The translations under genes were made by a program, and so were the position numbers. DNA of 39,395 nt, taken from Bacteroides xylanisolvens XB1A. GTDB lineage: Bacteria > Bacteroidota > Bacteroidia > Bacteroidales > Bacteroidaceae. Below the pieces are notes generated by a model that was given only the letters and a program-made list of their open reading frames with translations, did no database searches and was not told the DNA's origin. Shown here in pieces: positions 1 to 7,929 of the stretch (position 1 is its first letter; every line of letters begins with the position of its first letter). The DNA lies in assembly GCF_000210075.1 (NCBI RefSeq), contig NC_021017.1, positions 4,584,990 to 4,624,384 of the forward strand, read 5' to 3'.

Positions 1-339
1 AGAGAATAAAATATCATTTGTTCCAACTTGACTTCTTTTATTAATGGCAATGTAATCTTCTTCAGAAATGTAGTATGCTGTATTATAATCAATTCCAGAT
101 GATAGTAAATGCTTTGAGGTTATTAGATAACGACCTTCATGTTGTTGCTTTGGTGATTCATGTGTACCATCTTTGACTGTAATCAATGAGTTTAAGGGAC
201 GTATTTCCCACCCTTTCGGTATCACCCTTTTCAACTTCTCGTTCCACACCATTTTGCCACCGCTTGATTTATACGGTTTGCCCTCCTCATTAGGGAAGTC
301 AAACTGCACGAACCAGTAGTCGTAGAGCTGCTTCGCCAT
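1..339 (-). CDS. hsdS: Type I restriction-modification specificity subunit HsdS, partial (possibly silent cassette)
   Basis: The minus strand reads a typical HsdS central conserved region (AMAKQLYDYWFVQFDFP, then KPYKSSGGKMVWNEKLKR and IPKGW) followed by the start of a target recognition domain, and runs off the left edge in frame. HsdS sets the DNA target of the HsdMRS complex. The only ATG near the start of the homology is at 339, inside the motif. Upstream the frame stays open but has no good start and runs into a terminator hairpin at 374-397, so there is no sign of the usual first recognition domain or a promoter. This looks like a half-gene, as in phase-variable hsdS loci where a recombinase swaps cassettes. 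The HsdS family call is firm; silent status is inference because the rest is out of view. Confidence 0.8.
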   Translation of the reverse strand, partial: MAKQLYDYWFVQFDFPNEEGKPYKSSGGKMVWNEKLKRVIPKGWEIRPLNSLITVKDGTHESPKQQHEGRYLITSKHLLSSGIDYNTAYYISEEDYIAINKRSQVGTNDILFS

Positions 340-373
340 CGCCTCTAAATTCTGATTTATCGGTATATAAGAA

Positions 374-397
374 AAGGAGAGGAAAAATCCCCTCCTT
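374..397 (-). terminator. Intrinsic terminator of the mobilization operon
   Basis: On the minus strand a 9-bp stem with one mismatch (AAGGAGGGG / CCTCTCCTT) and an ATTTTT loop is followed by a T-rich tail. It lies just after the 414-812 gene and ahead of the hsdS segment, separating the two. Confidence 0.65.
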
Positions 398-413
398 AAC
401 TCTAAACCATGTC

Positions 414-812
414 TCAGACATTCAAATCCTTCAGTGCAAGTGCATAATTGGGATAAACCCCGTCCATTATACACTTTAAACCAAGTGTCTGATAATACTT
501 GTAGTCATCATCTTCGGTGCAGAAGTATTTGTAACCGTAGCGTGGCATGTACTCCTTGAAGAACCGAGCCAAGTCTTTCAGGCTTTCTTCTTGGTTCTTT
601 TTGAAATTACTGCGCACAATGATGATAGACCAGTCGGGAAAGTTGCCTCTTCCACAGCTATACTCCCAGAAGCGGATATAGCAGTCTAAATCACGTTCAC
701 GAATGTCCACACAAAAGCCGTTGGCATGGGACATCACGCTACAGCTTTCTCTGTAGCCAAATTTCTCACACAAGTAGAGATTGAAATCAAGAATTAAATC
801 TTTTTGTACCAT
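414..812 (-). CDS. Hypothetical protein, last gene of the mobilization operon
   Basis: A 132-residue soluble protein I do not recognise. It is rich in aromatic and acidic residues (for example CTEDDDYKYYQTLGLKC), has seven scattered cysteines with no clear zinc motif, and has no signal peptide or membrane segment. The C-terminal part (YYQTLGLK, then a strand-like end) faintly resembles the end of a GNAT acetyltransferase fold, but the core acetyl-CoA motif is not evident. It starts 35 bp after the relaxase stop on the same strand and is followed by a terminator, so it is probably co-transcribed with the mob genes. The ATG at 812 is the only sensible start. Confidence 0.6.
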   Translation of the reverse strand: MVQKDLILDFNLYLCEKFGYRESCSVMSHANGFCVDIRERDLDCYIRFWEYSCGRGNFPDWSIIIVRSNFKKNQEESLKDLARFFKEYMPRYGYKYFCTEDDDYKYYQTLGLKCIMDGVYPNYALALKDLNV

Positions 813-847
813 AAATAATTGGGTTTTAAAAATTAATAAATAGAGAA

Positions 848-1789
848 TTATAAATGAAAGCCTCGCTTACGCTTAGCCTTTTTCTTTTTCATTAGGCGAT
901 TGAACTCTGCTTCTTCTGCGGCAGTGGCATCGTAGGATGAGCTACCGTTTAGCAAACCGAGACTGATGCCAAAGCTATCATCGGAATGGGAAACGCTTTG
1001 CTGTACCTCTTCTTTTTGTTGTTTGGATTCCTGTTTGGCAGACTCCAACAAAGATGCACAAGCATTCTCTTCCAGTCGGTTGTCGATATTCAAGTAGCTG
1101 AACTCTCGACCTACTTTTGAGCCGGAGAAAGAAAAGCCGTTATGTTCAAACTTGACACCTTGTATTTCCCGTGTAGTCCGGCTGACTTTGAATTTCATAT
1201 CAATCTCCCGGTCGGCAAGCGCATCTTTCAAATCATCCCAACTATGAGCTGTGGGCAGTTCTTCTTTCAATGCCTTGTATATCTCGTGCTTTGCCTTATC
1301 GTATGGGCGCAAGCGTTCCTCTTTGATATGGTCTTTACCATTGGCAAAGTGCAAGCGATATTTGGCGGTCAGCATTTTGCAGACTTTCTCATTCTTACGG
1401 AAGTCATTCTTGTCGCTAATTGTTTTACCGTCATTGTCCACCCGGTTGAATACGATATGGCAATGCGGATGCTCACGGTCGATATGTCGGGCAATGATGT
1501 ATTGCGTATTTTCAATACCCATCAGCTTCATATAGTCGTGCGCTATGTTTAGCATCAGAACATCATCAGACTTTAGCCTTGCACTGTCTTCTGGTGAAAA
1601 GTTGAGCGAAGTGTGTCCGACAATATTCTTTACCTTGTCATTGAGTAATGCCTGTAACTCAAATTGCTCTGCTATTTGTTCGGGTGTACCTTCTACTCCG
1701 GCCGCTTCTAATAGCTTGGATTTTTCCTCTTTGAGGACATAGCGGACACAACCACCGAACGATGTTCCTTTAGTCTGTTTACCTATCAT
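848..1789 (-). CDS. Relaxase/mobilization nuclease (MobA/VirD2-like)
   Basis: A 313-residue relaxase that nicks the oriT of the excised element and pilots the strand for transfer. The metal-binding three-histidine motif is at 102-111 (HIDREHPHCH), with a further conserved GHTSLNF at 58-64. Tyr17, in a GGCVRYVL context, is the best candidate for the nicking tyrosine. The C-terminus is a low-complexity basic tail (MKKKKAKRKRG). Its length is typical of the short relaxases of Bacteroides mobilizable units. The start overlaps the end of the MobC-like gene by 11 bp, so the two are translationally coupled. Family call is strong; the precise Mob class needs a search. Confidence 0.93.
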   Translation of the reverse strand: MIGKQTKGTSFGGCVRYVLKEEKSKLLEAAGVEGTPEQIAEQFELQALLNDKVKNIVGHTSLNFSPEDSARLKSDDVLMLNIAHDYMKLMGIENTQYIIARHIDREHPHCHIVFNRVDNDGKTISDKNDFRKNEKVCKMLTAKYRLHFANGKDHIKEERLRPYDKAKHEIYKALKEELPTAHSWDDLKDALADREIDMKFKVSRTTREIQGVKFEHNGFSFSGSKVGREFSYLNIDNRLEENACASLLESAKQESKQQKEEVQQSVSHSDDSFGISLGLLNGSSSYDATAAEEAEFNRLMKKKKAKRKRGFHL

Positions 1790-2087
1790 TTTTCAGTTGT
1801 TTTATAAGTTGATTAATATGCTGAGCCATTTCCTCGCATCTATCCGCAACGGCAAAGAAACCGTAGGTGTTCGCTTGTCTTGCCAACTGGTTAAGATTGG
1901 TACTTTCACCAATCAGTTGCCGGATGATGTGAATATGCTCTTGCGTGATTCTTTCACGTACCGAACCGTTCTCGATGAGCGAACGGATGACTTCACTTTG
2001 AGTCTGCTTGCTCCGTCTGCAAAGCGCACCAAGCCATGCGTGTTGCTGATATGACAGACGGATTGTTATTGTATATTTCTTTTCCAT
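1779..2087 (-). CDS. MobC-like relaxosome accessory protein
   Basis: This is a small DNA-binding protein of the relaxosome. It opens with a ribbon-helix-helix pattern (YTITIRLSYQQHAWLGALC, then TQSEVIRSLIENG) and carries the MobC-family signature STNLNQLARQANTYG. I place the start at 2087 (MEKKYTI, 102 residues) because the 11 residues added by the ATG at 2120 look like leader sequence; 2120 remains possible and would give 113 residues. Such proteins bind oriT next to the nick and help the relaxase open the strands, and they often repress their own operon. The likely oriT lies immediately upstream. Confidence 0.85.
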   Translation of the reverse strand: MEKKYTITIRLSYQQHAWLGALCRRSKQTQSEVIRSLIENGSVRERITQEHIHIIRQLIGESTNLNQLARQANTYGFFAVADRCEEMAQHINQLIKQLKNDR

Positions 2088-2120
2088 TTGAATTTGTTTT
2101 AGTGAATAATTTGTGACCAT

Positions 2121-2224
2121 CGGGAGCCGTATCCTCAGACTTTTTGAGGAGCAAGTGGTCGGGAAATGTAATACACCGACATTAACTTGCTACAGTAAAA
2201 AAGTCTCAATTTCTCTCTCTGAGT
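2121..2224. other. Probable origin of transfer (oriT)
   Basis: This is the non-coding gap between the primase-like gene and the mob genes. It holds nested inverted repeats: CCTCA/TGAGG (2133-2149), GCAAGT/ACTTGC (2151-2156 and 2185-2190) enclosing GTCGG/CCGAC (2158-2162 and 2176-2180), and GACTTTTT/AAAAAGTC (2138-2145 and 2198-2205). Placement beside mobC and the relaxase and the stem-loop density fit an oriT. The nick site cannot be assigned by eye. Confidence 0.55.
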
Positions 2225-3304
2225 TCAAAGTCTGAATCCTCTTTTCTTAGGTGGTGAAACCTTCGGTTGTGGAGTGCCATGTTGTATGCTAATGAGTTTC
2301 AAATCGAATGTTTTTATCAGTGTTTTCAAGGCAGGATTCATCCTTATCATCTGTTGGAGGATAGCTTCATCAGGCTTCACTTTGAGCAGATAATCGGCTA
2401 TGTCGTACCCCTCTTTTCGCTCGTTTTCGGTGGCGTTGACTTCCAGATAATCGAACATCTGCACCTTAATTCCGTAGCTTTTCATCAGACCGATTTTGCT
2501 CTGCCAATAGTCTGTCGCTCCTAAATCGGGAAATAATACAACGCTTCTTCCAGCCAGAACGGATAGGCTGTTGGCATTGAAGCAACCGTTCTTTCCACCG
2601 GATGCTATCCATAGGAATTGCGGTAGATAGTAGGAAGCAATAAGTGTCGTTTTCTCACTTTCGACCAGTGCAACAGGACGGCTTTTGTCTTCAGGAAGCA
2701 AATGCTCACCGAAGAAGCATTGCTTCAAATTGTAATCGCCCTTGTGCAGTACGGAGTGTACCCACGTGACATGATTGTATGGCTCTTTTATCCGCTTACC
2801 TGTTTCGGAATTGTAAAGCATTATCTTACCTGTACGGATTTTATTCTGATTGTCCGTTTGCCAGAATACGGTTGCACCGTCCCAATATTTAGAAGTACCA
2901 ACCTTGTATCTCTTCATGAGCTTTAATGTTTCTGTTTCTCCGAACTGAGCCGATAGAAATTGAAACAACTTATTCGTTGGATAGCTACGCAATGATTGGT
3001 TGACTATATCCAAATCAATGTAGGAAGTAGCTATTGGTTGCACTTCCTTAATAGGGGTATAGCTTCTGAAACTATCCTCCGTAAACTTTTCTTTCTCTGA
3101 CGGATTCTGCTCAAAATAATCACGAGGTGTGAAGTGATAACCGCATTTTTGTTCATGGTCACAACGTCCCACGTACTCGGGGAACTTGATTTGCTTCTCT
3201 GTATCAATGTACTTGGAAAAGCATCTTTGGCGGTGGCAGTTTGGGCAAGTGTGCCGAGTGCTGACACCTTTGTAGGGTTCTAATATGAATCTATGTGTAC
3301 TCAT
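2225..3304 (-). CDS. DUF6371-type zinc-finger/Toprim primase-like protein
   Basis: A protein of 359 residues from the start at 3304 (MSTHRFILEPYKG). An upstream ATG at 3448 would overlap the DUF3987 gene and add a non-conserved leader, so I reject it. The N-terminus has a zinc-ribbon-like cluster: Cys20, Cys23 and Cys28, then Cys48, His50 and Cys54 (CPNC ... GRCDHEQKCGYH). A Toprim-like region follows, with PVALVESEKTTLIAS and the acidic VVLFPDLGATD. This order resembles the DnaG-type primase architecture, and these proteins are common in Bacteroides integrative elements, where they presumably prime replication of the transferred or excised form. It follows the DUF3987 gene by about 80 bp. 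Confidence 0.8.
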   Translation of the reverse strand: MSTHRFILEPYKGVSTRHTCPNCHRQRCFSKYIDTEKQIKFPEYVGRCDHEQKCGYHFTPRDYFEQNPSEKEKFTEDSFRSYTPIKEVQPIATSYIDLDIVNQSLRSYPTNKLFQFLSAQFGETETLKLMKRYKVGTSKYWDGATVFWQTDNQNKIRTGKIMLYNSETGKRIKEPYNHVTWVHSVLHKGDYNLKQCFFGEHLLPEDKSRPVALVESEKTTLIASYYLPQFLWIASGGKNGCFNANSLSVLAGRSVVLFPDLGATDYWQSKIGLMKSYGIKVQMFDYLEVNATENERKEGYDIADYLLKVKPDEAILQQMIRMNPALKTLIKTFDLKLISIQHGTPQPKVSPPKKRGFRL

Positions 3305-3383
3305 TGTATGTCTTTTTGGGGGGTGTGTCACTTTTGTCGTTATTGTCGTTTTCGTTTGGAAAGTGTCAAAACCGACAAAAATG

Positions 3384-4772
3384 TCACGGGTTAATCTTTG
3401 AATATTCTCCATGTTTTTCTTTACGGAACAATGTTCCGATGTTGTCATTGAGGAAGCGTTGAAATGTCCGTTCCTTCATTCCATTCTGCTCGGCTATCTG
3501 TATAGCTTGGGCAGTTGTAAAGGCTGGAGGAAGTAGATTGACTATCGCCTGTTGTTGGCTGTTGAACGCATTCTCATTGAGGATATTTTGAACGCTCAAT
3601 GCGGATTCCTTAAAATACTCCGTCAGTTTGATGGCTCGTTCTACCGTCAACAAGTCGATATAGGTTTTATCACACTCTCCACAAGTCCATCGGGCTAATT
3701 GGATAATCAGACAGAAACGGATGATGTATATTTCCAATTTGCAATAGATACTCACAATAGTGTCGTTTGTCTCTCGGTCGCACAACTCAGAGAAATGGTG
3801 CTGCCATTCGTAAAGCCGTCTCTTAGCATCCTCCGTGAAAAGAAGAATATGTGGTTCTATCTCTCCAAACTCATTGAGGACATATTCCTGTTGTATCAGC
3901 TTGTCAATAATGGTATTCCATTCTTGTTCGATATTCTCCGGCAGTTCCTTGTCATTCCAACGTGCTTTCTGTTGCAGATTGGGCATCACAAACAGAATGC
4001 GGTCAATGAATCCGTTACTGGAGCGTTCGCCTTTAGCCAGTTCACTGAGAATCTTCTTTTGAATAGTGCCGATAACCGATATATACGGTCGCTTGATGAA
4101 GATTGAACTCTTGGCATTCTTGCGGTCGGATATCGTGGTCTTGGCACTGAACACTGACAACCAGAATTGTTCCTCCGAACCGTTGTTGTAGCGGTTGAAG
4201 TTCTTGAACCAAGCGGATAACTCGTCAGCCCACAAGCATAAACCACGTTTGTTTTGCGCATGAATAAGGCTCAAGCCTTCAGGTGTTACATCCGAAATCA
4301 AGAAGCGTTTGCGGACTGGTTCCTGTGGAAATTGTTCTTCACCGTTATCCGCACGTTCTTTGCGGCTCATACTCATCAGCTCATCATACTTGGCAAGAGC
4401 CTTTTCAAAGACTTGATTTTGCTGATAGTCGTAATCAAGGAACGGTTTCATCGCAAAGCTAAGCGGATGGCTTTTGTTTGCTCCTGGTCTTCCTATCAAT
4501 GCTATATACAGGATAGGACTTTCTATCCAGCCTTGCTTGATTTGGGCAAGATGTGTGTTACCTATGCCGACCGCTATTGCCGTAAGGATAGCTGCGGCAA
4601 TGTAGTCGGTAGGGTAGTTATGGCATTCGTGTACTTCGCTGATGATGCGTTGGATTTTTGACGGGAATATGCTGACAGGAAAATCAGTACCCGTCAGTCG
4701 CATACTTAAATCAACCGCTTCGTCAATGATGGATGCCGGATTAATAGAATATGTATCCATATCTACACTCAT
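3384..4772 (-). CDS. DUF3987 family P-loop protein
   Basis: A 462-residue protein with a P-loop at 94-101 (GRPGANKS, preceded by hydrophobic YIALI) and a Walker B-like acidic site (GLCLWADELSAWF). The middle contains EQFWLSVFSAKTT and RPYISVIGTIQ, typical of DUF3987 (helicase/primase-associated) proteins of Bacteroides mobile elements. The C-terminal 60 residues look like a winged helix (TTAQAIQIAEQNGMKERTFQRFLND). The role is probably replication of the element together with the downstream Toprim protein. Its ATG overlaps the stop of the upstream excisionase-like gene (ATGA), which indicates translational coupling. Confidence 0.82.
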   Translation of the reverse strand: MSVDMDTYSINPASIIDEAVDLSMRLTGTDFPVSIFPSKIQRIISEVHECHNYPTDYIAAAILTAIAVGIGNTHLAQIKQGWIESPILYIALIGRPGANKSHPLSFAMKPFLDYDYQQNQVFEKALAKYDELMSMSRKERADNGEEQFPQEPVRKRFLISDVTPEGLSLIHAQNKRGLCLWADELSAWFKNFNRYNNGSEEQFWLSVFSAKTTISDRKNAKSSIFIKRPYISVIGTIQKKILSELAKGERSSNGFIDRILFVMPNLQQKARWNDKELPENIEQEWNTIIDKLIQQEYVLNEFGEIEPHILLFTEDAKRRLYEWQHHFSELCDRETNDTIVSIYCKLEIYIIRFCLIIQLARWTCGECDKTYIDLLTVERAIKLTEYFKESALSVQNILNENAFNSQQQAIVNLLPPAFTTAQAIQIAEQNGMKERTFQRFLNDNIGTLFRKEKHGEYSKINP

Positions 4773-5137
4773 TTAAGTTTCATGGATGATTTGGGCTTAT
4801 GACGGACACCGCCTTGCATATTTGCCAGCATCTCCTCGTATGTTTGCTCGGAAGTCTTTCTACGCCCGTTCTCAATCCAAGCCAGAAGTTCGTCTTCGTA
4901 GAAATAGAGCTTCTTGCCTTTCTTATAGGCAGGAAGAAGTCCTTTGCGTACCAATGTATAAATGGTTGGCTTGGCTTTTCTGATGATACGGCAAGCATCC
5001 TCAATTTCAACCAATACGTGCTTGTCTGATGCTGGTGGTTGAAGTTCCGACACCATTCTTTTCAACTCAATAACCTGTTCGGTCAGATAACCTACCGCTT
5101 CGGGCAGCTTATCAAATGTTACTGTTTCTTTTTGCAT
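4769..5137 (-). CDS. Excisionase-like helix-turn-helix protein
   Basis: A 122-residue protein. An N-terminal helix (about 8-35) of coiled-coil type precedes a MerR/excisionase-type winged HTH (about 43-90: EIEDACRIIRKAKPTIYTLV, then YKKGKKLYFYEDELLAWIENG). The tail is basic. Proteins like this are the first gene of the primase/mobilization block in many Bacteroides elements and act as a recombination directionality factor or as a regulator. It is transcribed from the repeat element at 5166-5204 and coupled to the DUF3987 gene. Which of the two roles applies cannot be decided from the sequence. Confidence 0.8.
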   Translation of the reverse strand: MQKETVTFDKLPEAVGYLTEQVIELKRMVSELQPPASDKHVLVEIEDACRIIRKAKPTIYTLVRKGLLPAYKKGKKLYFYEDELLAWIENGRRKTSEQTYEEMLANMQGGVRHKPKSSMKLK

Positions 5138-5165
5138 ATGTCGCTCATTTTTAATTGTTCGACGG

Positions 5166-5204
5166 CAAAGGAAACAGGTGTTTCAATGGTGGAATCATTC
5201 ACCA
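5166..5204 (-). promoter_or_regulatory. Promoter/operator repeat, copy 1 (excisionase-like operon)
   Basis: A 39-bp segment that matches 10511-10549 at 31 of 39 positions. Read on the minus strand it has an imperfect dyad (GGTG ... CACC), then TTCCTTTGC, one mismatch from the -7 consensus TAnnTTTG. It lies 29 bp upstream of the gene starting at 5137. The same arrangement in front of the integrase suggests common control. Confidence 0.55.
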
Positions 5205-5484
5205 AAATATAACTGTAGTATAACTTTGAATAGTAGCAAGTAATTGATAATTAAATATATACTATATGATTAAACACTATAAATGCTTTTATTAGGTATT
5301 GATAAGAAATAACTTTGTTTTCCGTAAATATGGAATATGTGATAATAAAATATTGAGGAATAGATACTTATATATTTGACTTTTTACTAACTTTGTATTT
5401 CTTTAATTCAACTTATTATGGAATGTATTAGACGCTTTTCATAATAAGATAGTTATAACAACCTAATGATAAAATTATTTTTGT
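5205..5484 (+). promoter_or_regulatory. AT-rich promoter region of the DUF3800 pair
   Basis: No gene is visible here. The plus strand carries three exact TAACTTTG boxes at 5221-5228, 5310-5317 and 5388-5395, each a match to the Bacteroidetes -7 consensus TAnnTTTG. None has a convincing TTTG at the standard distance. The last would start a transcript near 5402 with an untranslated leader of about 80 nt. Confidence 0.5.
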
Positions 5485-6564
5485 ATGTTGTATTTTGATG
5501 AGTCTGGATATACTGGACCTGATTTGATAAATAGTAAACAACCTTATTTTTCATTAGCTTCTATTAGGATGACAGATGAAGAAATTGCTCAAATAAAAGA
5601 AGAGGTGGGTTATTGTGAATGGGGGAGGGAACTTCATTTCAAAAGTATGTATAAAAGTTATCATGGTCAGAAAATACTGGATAAGATATTTAATCACCCT
5701 CTGATGGACAATTATCACGTACTTCCATCGTTTGCGCATAAACGATACTGTATCTATGCTAATATTGTGAATATTCTAGTAGAAACAATGTATCACTTCA
5801 ATGGTATAAATCTATATGAAGGAGCAAAGAATCTGATTCTGGCTAATGGCTTGTATTGTTTTGCTATATTGCATTCTAATAAGGACTTGGTGGCAGAATT
5901 TGAGAATAATTTTGTTGGGATGGTTAGGAAACCGTCAATAGAATCTGTTGCGAACTTTTATAGAACTACAGACAAGTTGAGATATGATGTTGATACAAGA
6001 GAAGGGTTTTTCGATATGCTGTCAGAGATACTTCCTACAATACAATATGTTAAAGAAGCCTTAACCCATAAGAAATTCTATATTGATTTAACAATACCAT
6101 TGTTTTCCGTATCGATTCAAGAATGGTATAATAAAACAAAGGTAAAAGAGAATGTTCTTTTTGATTCCTCGGAACCATTCTTTGCAAACATAGAGTTTAT
6201 GGAAAGCCTAAGGGATATGGAAGTGCCAGAAACTGTTGTTGGGTATGGTAAAGGAAAGCATGTCTATCCTCTGCCTGTTGGTAATATGGAAATTGCAAAG
6301 TCTCATGAAGAGTTCGGAATACAGTTAGCAGATGTGTTTGCAAGTGCATTATGCTTTGCTCTTACACCGCGAAATGATAAGTTCGTGAAGTATCAAGATA
6401 AGATAAAGTCGCTGCCAATATTCCAGAATATTAAGCTTAATATAGCACCTTCTACAAATGATTTTATTGAAGCAAGAATGAAGGAAACTGCAGAGATTGA
6501 TCCTTTGGATTTTCTATGCGAACATAGCGATCGTATAAATATAAACAAAAAATCAAATATTTAA
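5485..6564 (+). CDS. DUF3800 domain protein, first of a pair
   Basis: A 359-residue soluble protein. It begins directly with the DUF3800 hallmark YFDESGYTG (Asp5, Glu6), followed by a strand YFSLASIRM, the second acidic motif GRELHFKSM (Glu49), a third acidic position at FYID (Asp201), and the C-terminal IQLADVFASAL (Gln280, Asp283). Spaced acidic residues of this type suggest a metal-dependent, RNase H-like site, but no activity is established for the family as far as I know. The gene is AT-rich against the mobilization backbone and on the opposite strand. Only 2 bp separate it from the second DUF3800 gene, so the two are coupled. It could be a nuclease-type effector; function unknown. Confidence 0.82.
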   Translation: MLYFDESGYTGPDLINSKQPYFSLASIRMTDEEIAQIKEEVGYCEWGRELHFKSMYKSYHGQKILDKIFNHPLMDNYHVLPSFAHKRYCIYANIVNILVETMYHFNGINLYEGAKNLILANGLYCFAILHSNKDLVAEFENNFVGMVRKPSIESVANFYRTTDKLRYDVDTREGFFDMLSEILPTIQYVKEALTHKKFYIDLTIPLFSVSIQEWYNKTKVKENVLFDSSEPFFANIEFMESLRDMEVPETVVGYGKGKHVYPLPVGNMEIAKSHEEFGIQLADVFASALCFALTPRNDKFVKYQDKIKSLPIFQNIKLNIAPSTNDFIEARMKETAEIDPLDFLCEHSDRININKKSNI

Positions 6565-6566
6565 TC

Positions 6567-7664
6567 ATGGATTATACAGAAGTTAGTAATAGCATCAGAA
6601 TGATGATGAAAGCTCAAGGTATAGATGAGATGTATATTGATAAAGAGGAAACTTTATACTACGATGAATCAGGTAACGTAAAACACTTGATTGTGAAAGA
6701 TTGCAAACTCAATGCAGATTCAGATACTGTATTTGTGTTAGGTGGTGTTCAGGCAGATGATATTATTTCTTTGGAAGAGTTGAAAACGGCATTAGGTAAA
6801 AACTTAGAAAAAGAAATAAAATCGACGAAGGATTTAAAAGGAACTTTTATTGAAATATTGCGCAAGGAGAATTTTAGAAAAATACTCCAAATAATTCAAG
6901 ACAAAGGATGGCATATTCATTTTTGTATTGTGCAGGTTTTGTATTATGGATTTGTGGATATTATTGATTCAATATGTGGACTAGAATTTAATCCATTTGC
7001 ATTCAAAGCCGAACTATACAAAGTCTTGAAAAGGAATCCAAATACAACAATCTCAATATTCAAAAAATATAAGTATCCAAATGTTGGAACAAAGTACATT
7101 AAGGATTTCTTGTCAGAACTTATAATCCTTATTGATGGTGTCATTGCCGAAGATGTGAAAAAATACCGTTTAAATCCGTTGCTAGTCTTTCTCAAAAGTT
7201 GTCTTGAGAAAGCTAAAGAACAGAAAGAATTGATTTTTATTCAGAATGAAACTACTCATGAATGGGTCGGAAATTTTGTGCAATTTTATAGGCAACAGAT
7301 TCTTAGCTTCCCAAAGAAAACCTTGGTGTTTGATGAAGAAAAACAGGTTATGAGCCAGATTACAGAAGAAGATATTATTATTGATGGTAAAGCTCCTGAT
7401 AATTATAGTTTTAAGGAGTCTGGATCAGATGCAATGATACAAGTTAGTGATTATGTGGTTTCTATTTTACGTAAATATATGATTTTCCTTGATAGATTAG
7501 AACCAGAGGTTGATGCTGATATTCAAAACTTTGATGAAAATCAAAAGAATAATTACAAACTCTTAAATAGAATACTTGCTGATTCTATGAACTATAATCC
7601 ATTGTTTGTGCATTTTGTTGCTTGTCAGCATACGGTTGCCAAATATCATAAGTATATACAATAG
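6567..7664 (+). CDS. DUF3800 domain protein, second of a pair
   Basis: A 365-residue protein carrying the same set of motifs in a divergent frame: YYDESGN at 31-37 (Asp33, Glu34), a strand TVFVLGGV, an acidic-basic EKEIKSTK segment at 81-88, LVFDEE (Asp256, Glu257), and IQVSDYVVSIL (Gln292, Asp295). It differs from the first copy by a 30-residue N-terminal extension and a helical insert rich in lysine and phenylalanine around 95-210. The two proteins are therefore distant paralogues and not a recent duplication, which suggests a two-component complex. It starts 2 bp after the first gene's stop. No further gene follows on this strand before the oppositely oriented 7930-8817 gene. Confidence 0.75.
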   Translation: MDYTEVSNSIRMMMKAQGIDEMYIDKEETLYYDESGNVKHLIVKDCKLNADSDTVFVLGGVQADDIISLEELKTALGKNLEKEIKSTKDLKGTFIEILRKENFRKILQIIQDKGWHIHFCIVQVLYYGFVDIIDSICGLEFNPFAFKAELYKVLKRNPNTTISIFKKYKYPNVGTKYIKDFLSELIILIDGVIAEDVKKYRLNPLLVFLKSCLEKAKEQKELIFIQNETTHEWVGNFVQFYRQQILSFPKKTLVFDEEKQVMSQITEEDIIIDGKAPDNYSFKESGSDAMIQVSDYVVSILRKYMIFLDRLEPEVDADIQNFDENQKNNYKLLNRILADSMNYNPLFVHFVACQHTVAKYHKYIQ

Positions 7665-7929
7665 TATGGCGATTCTAGAGCGAATGAGTGACTTTGTGAT
7701 ATGTTATTTTTATATTATGCGCACTTAGAGTTTTTAGCGTATAGATAATCATAAGCGATTGATTATTAGCCGATGTAAAGCTACAATAATTATTGGTAAG
7801 AGTTGATGTTGGAAAGTTTAATTTGATTGGTGCAGAGAATGCTTAGGGATTGATATAGTGTAAAAAGTTTAGCCACTATCTCAAGAACGTAGCTAAATCT
7901 CGTAACAAAATGTGAACAACAAATAAAAT

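Noticed and set aside
1142..1742. Plus-strand ORFs opposite the relaxase
   Set aside because: Antisense of a well-supported relaxase gene.
3985..4661. Several ORFs on both strands inside the DUF3987 gene
   Set aside because: They are frame shadows with low-complexity or cysteine-rich translations and no starts in context.
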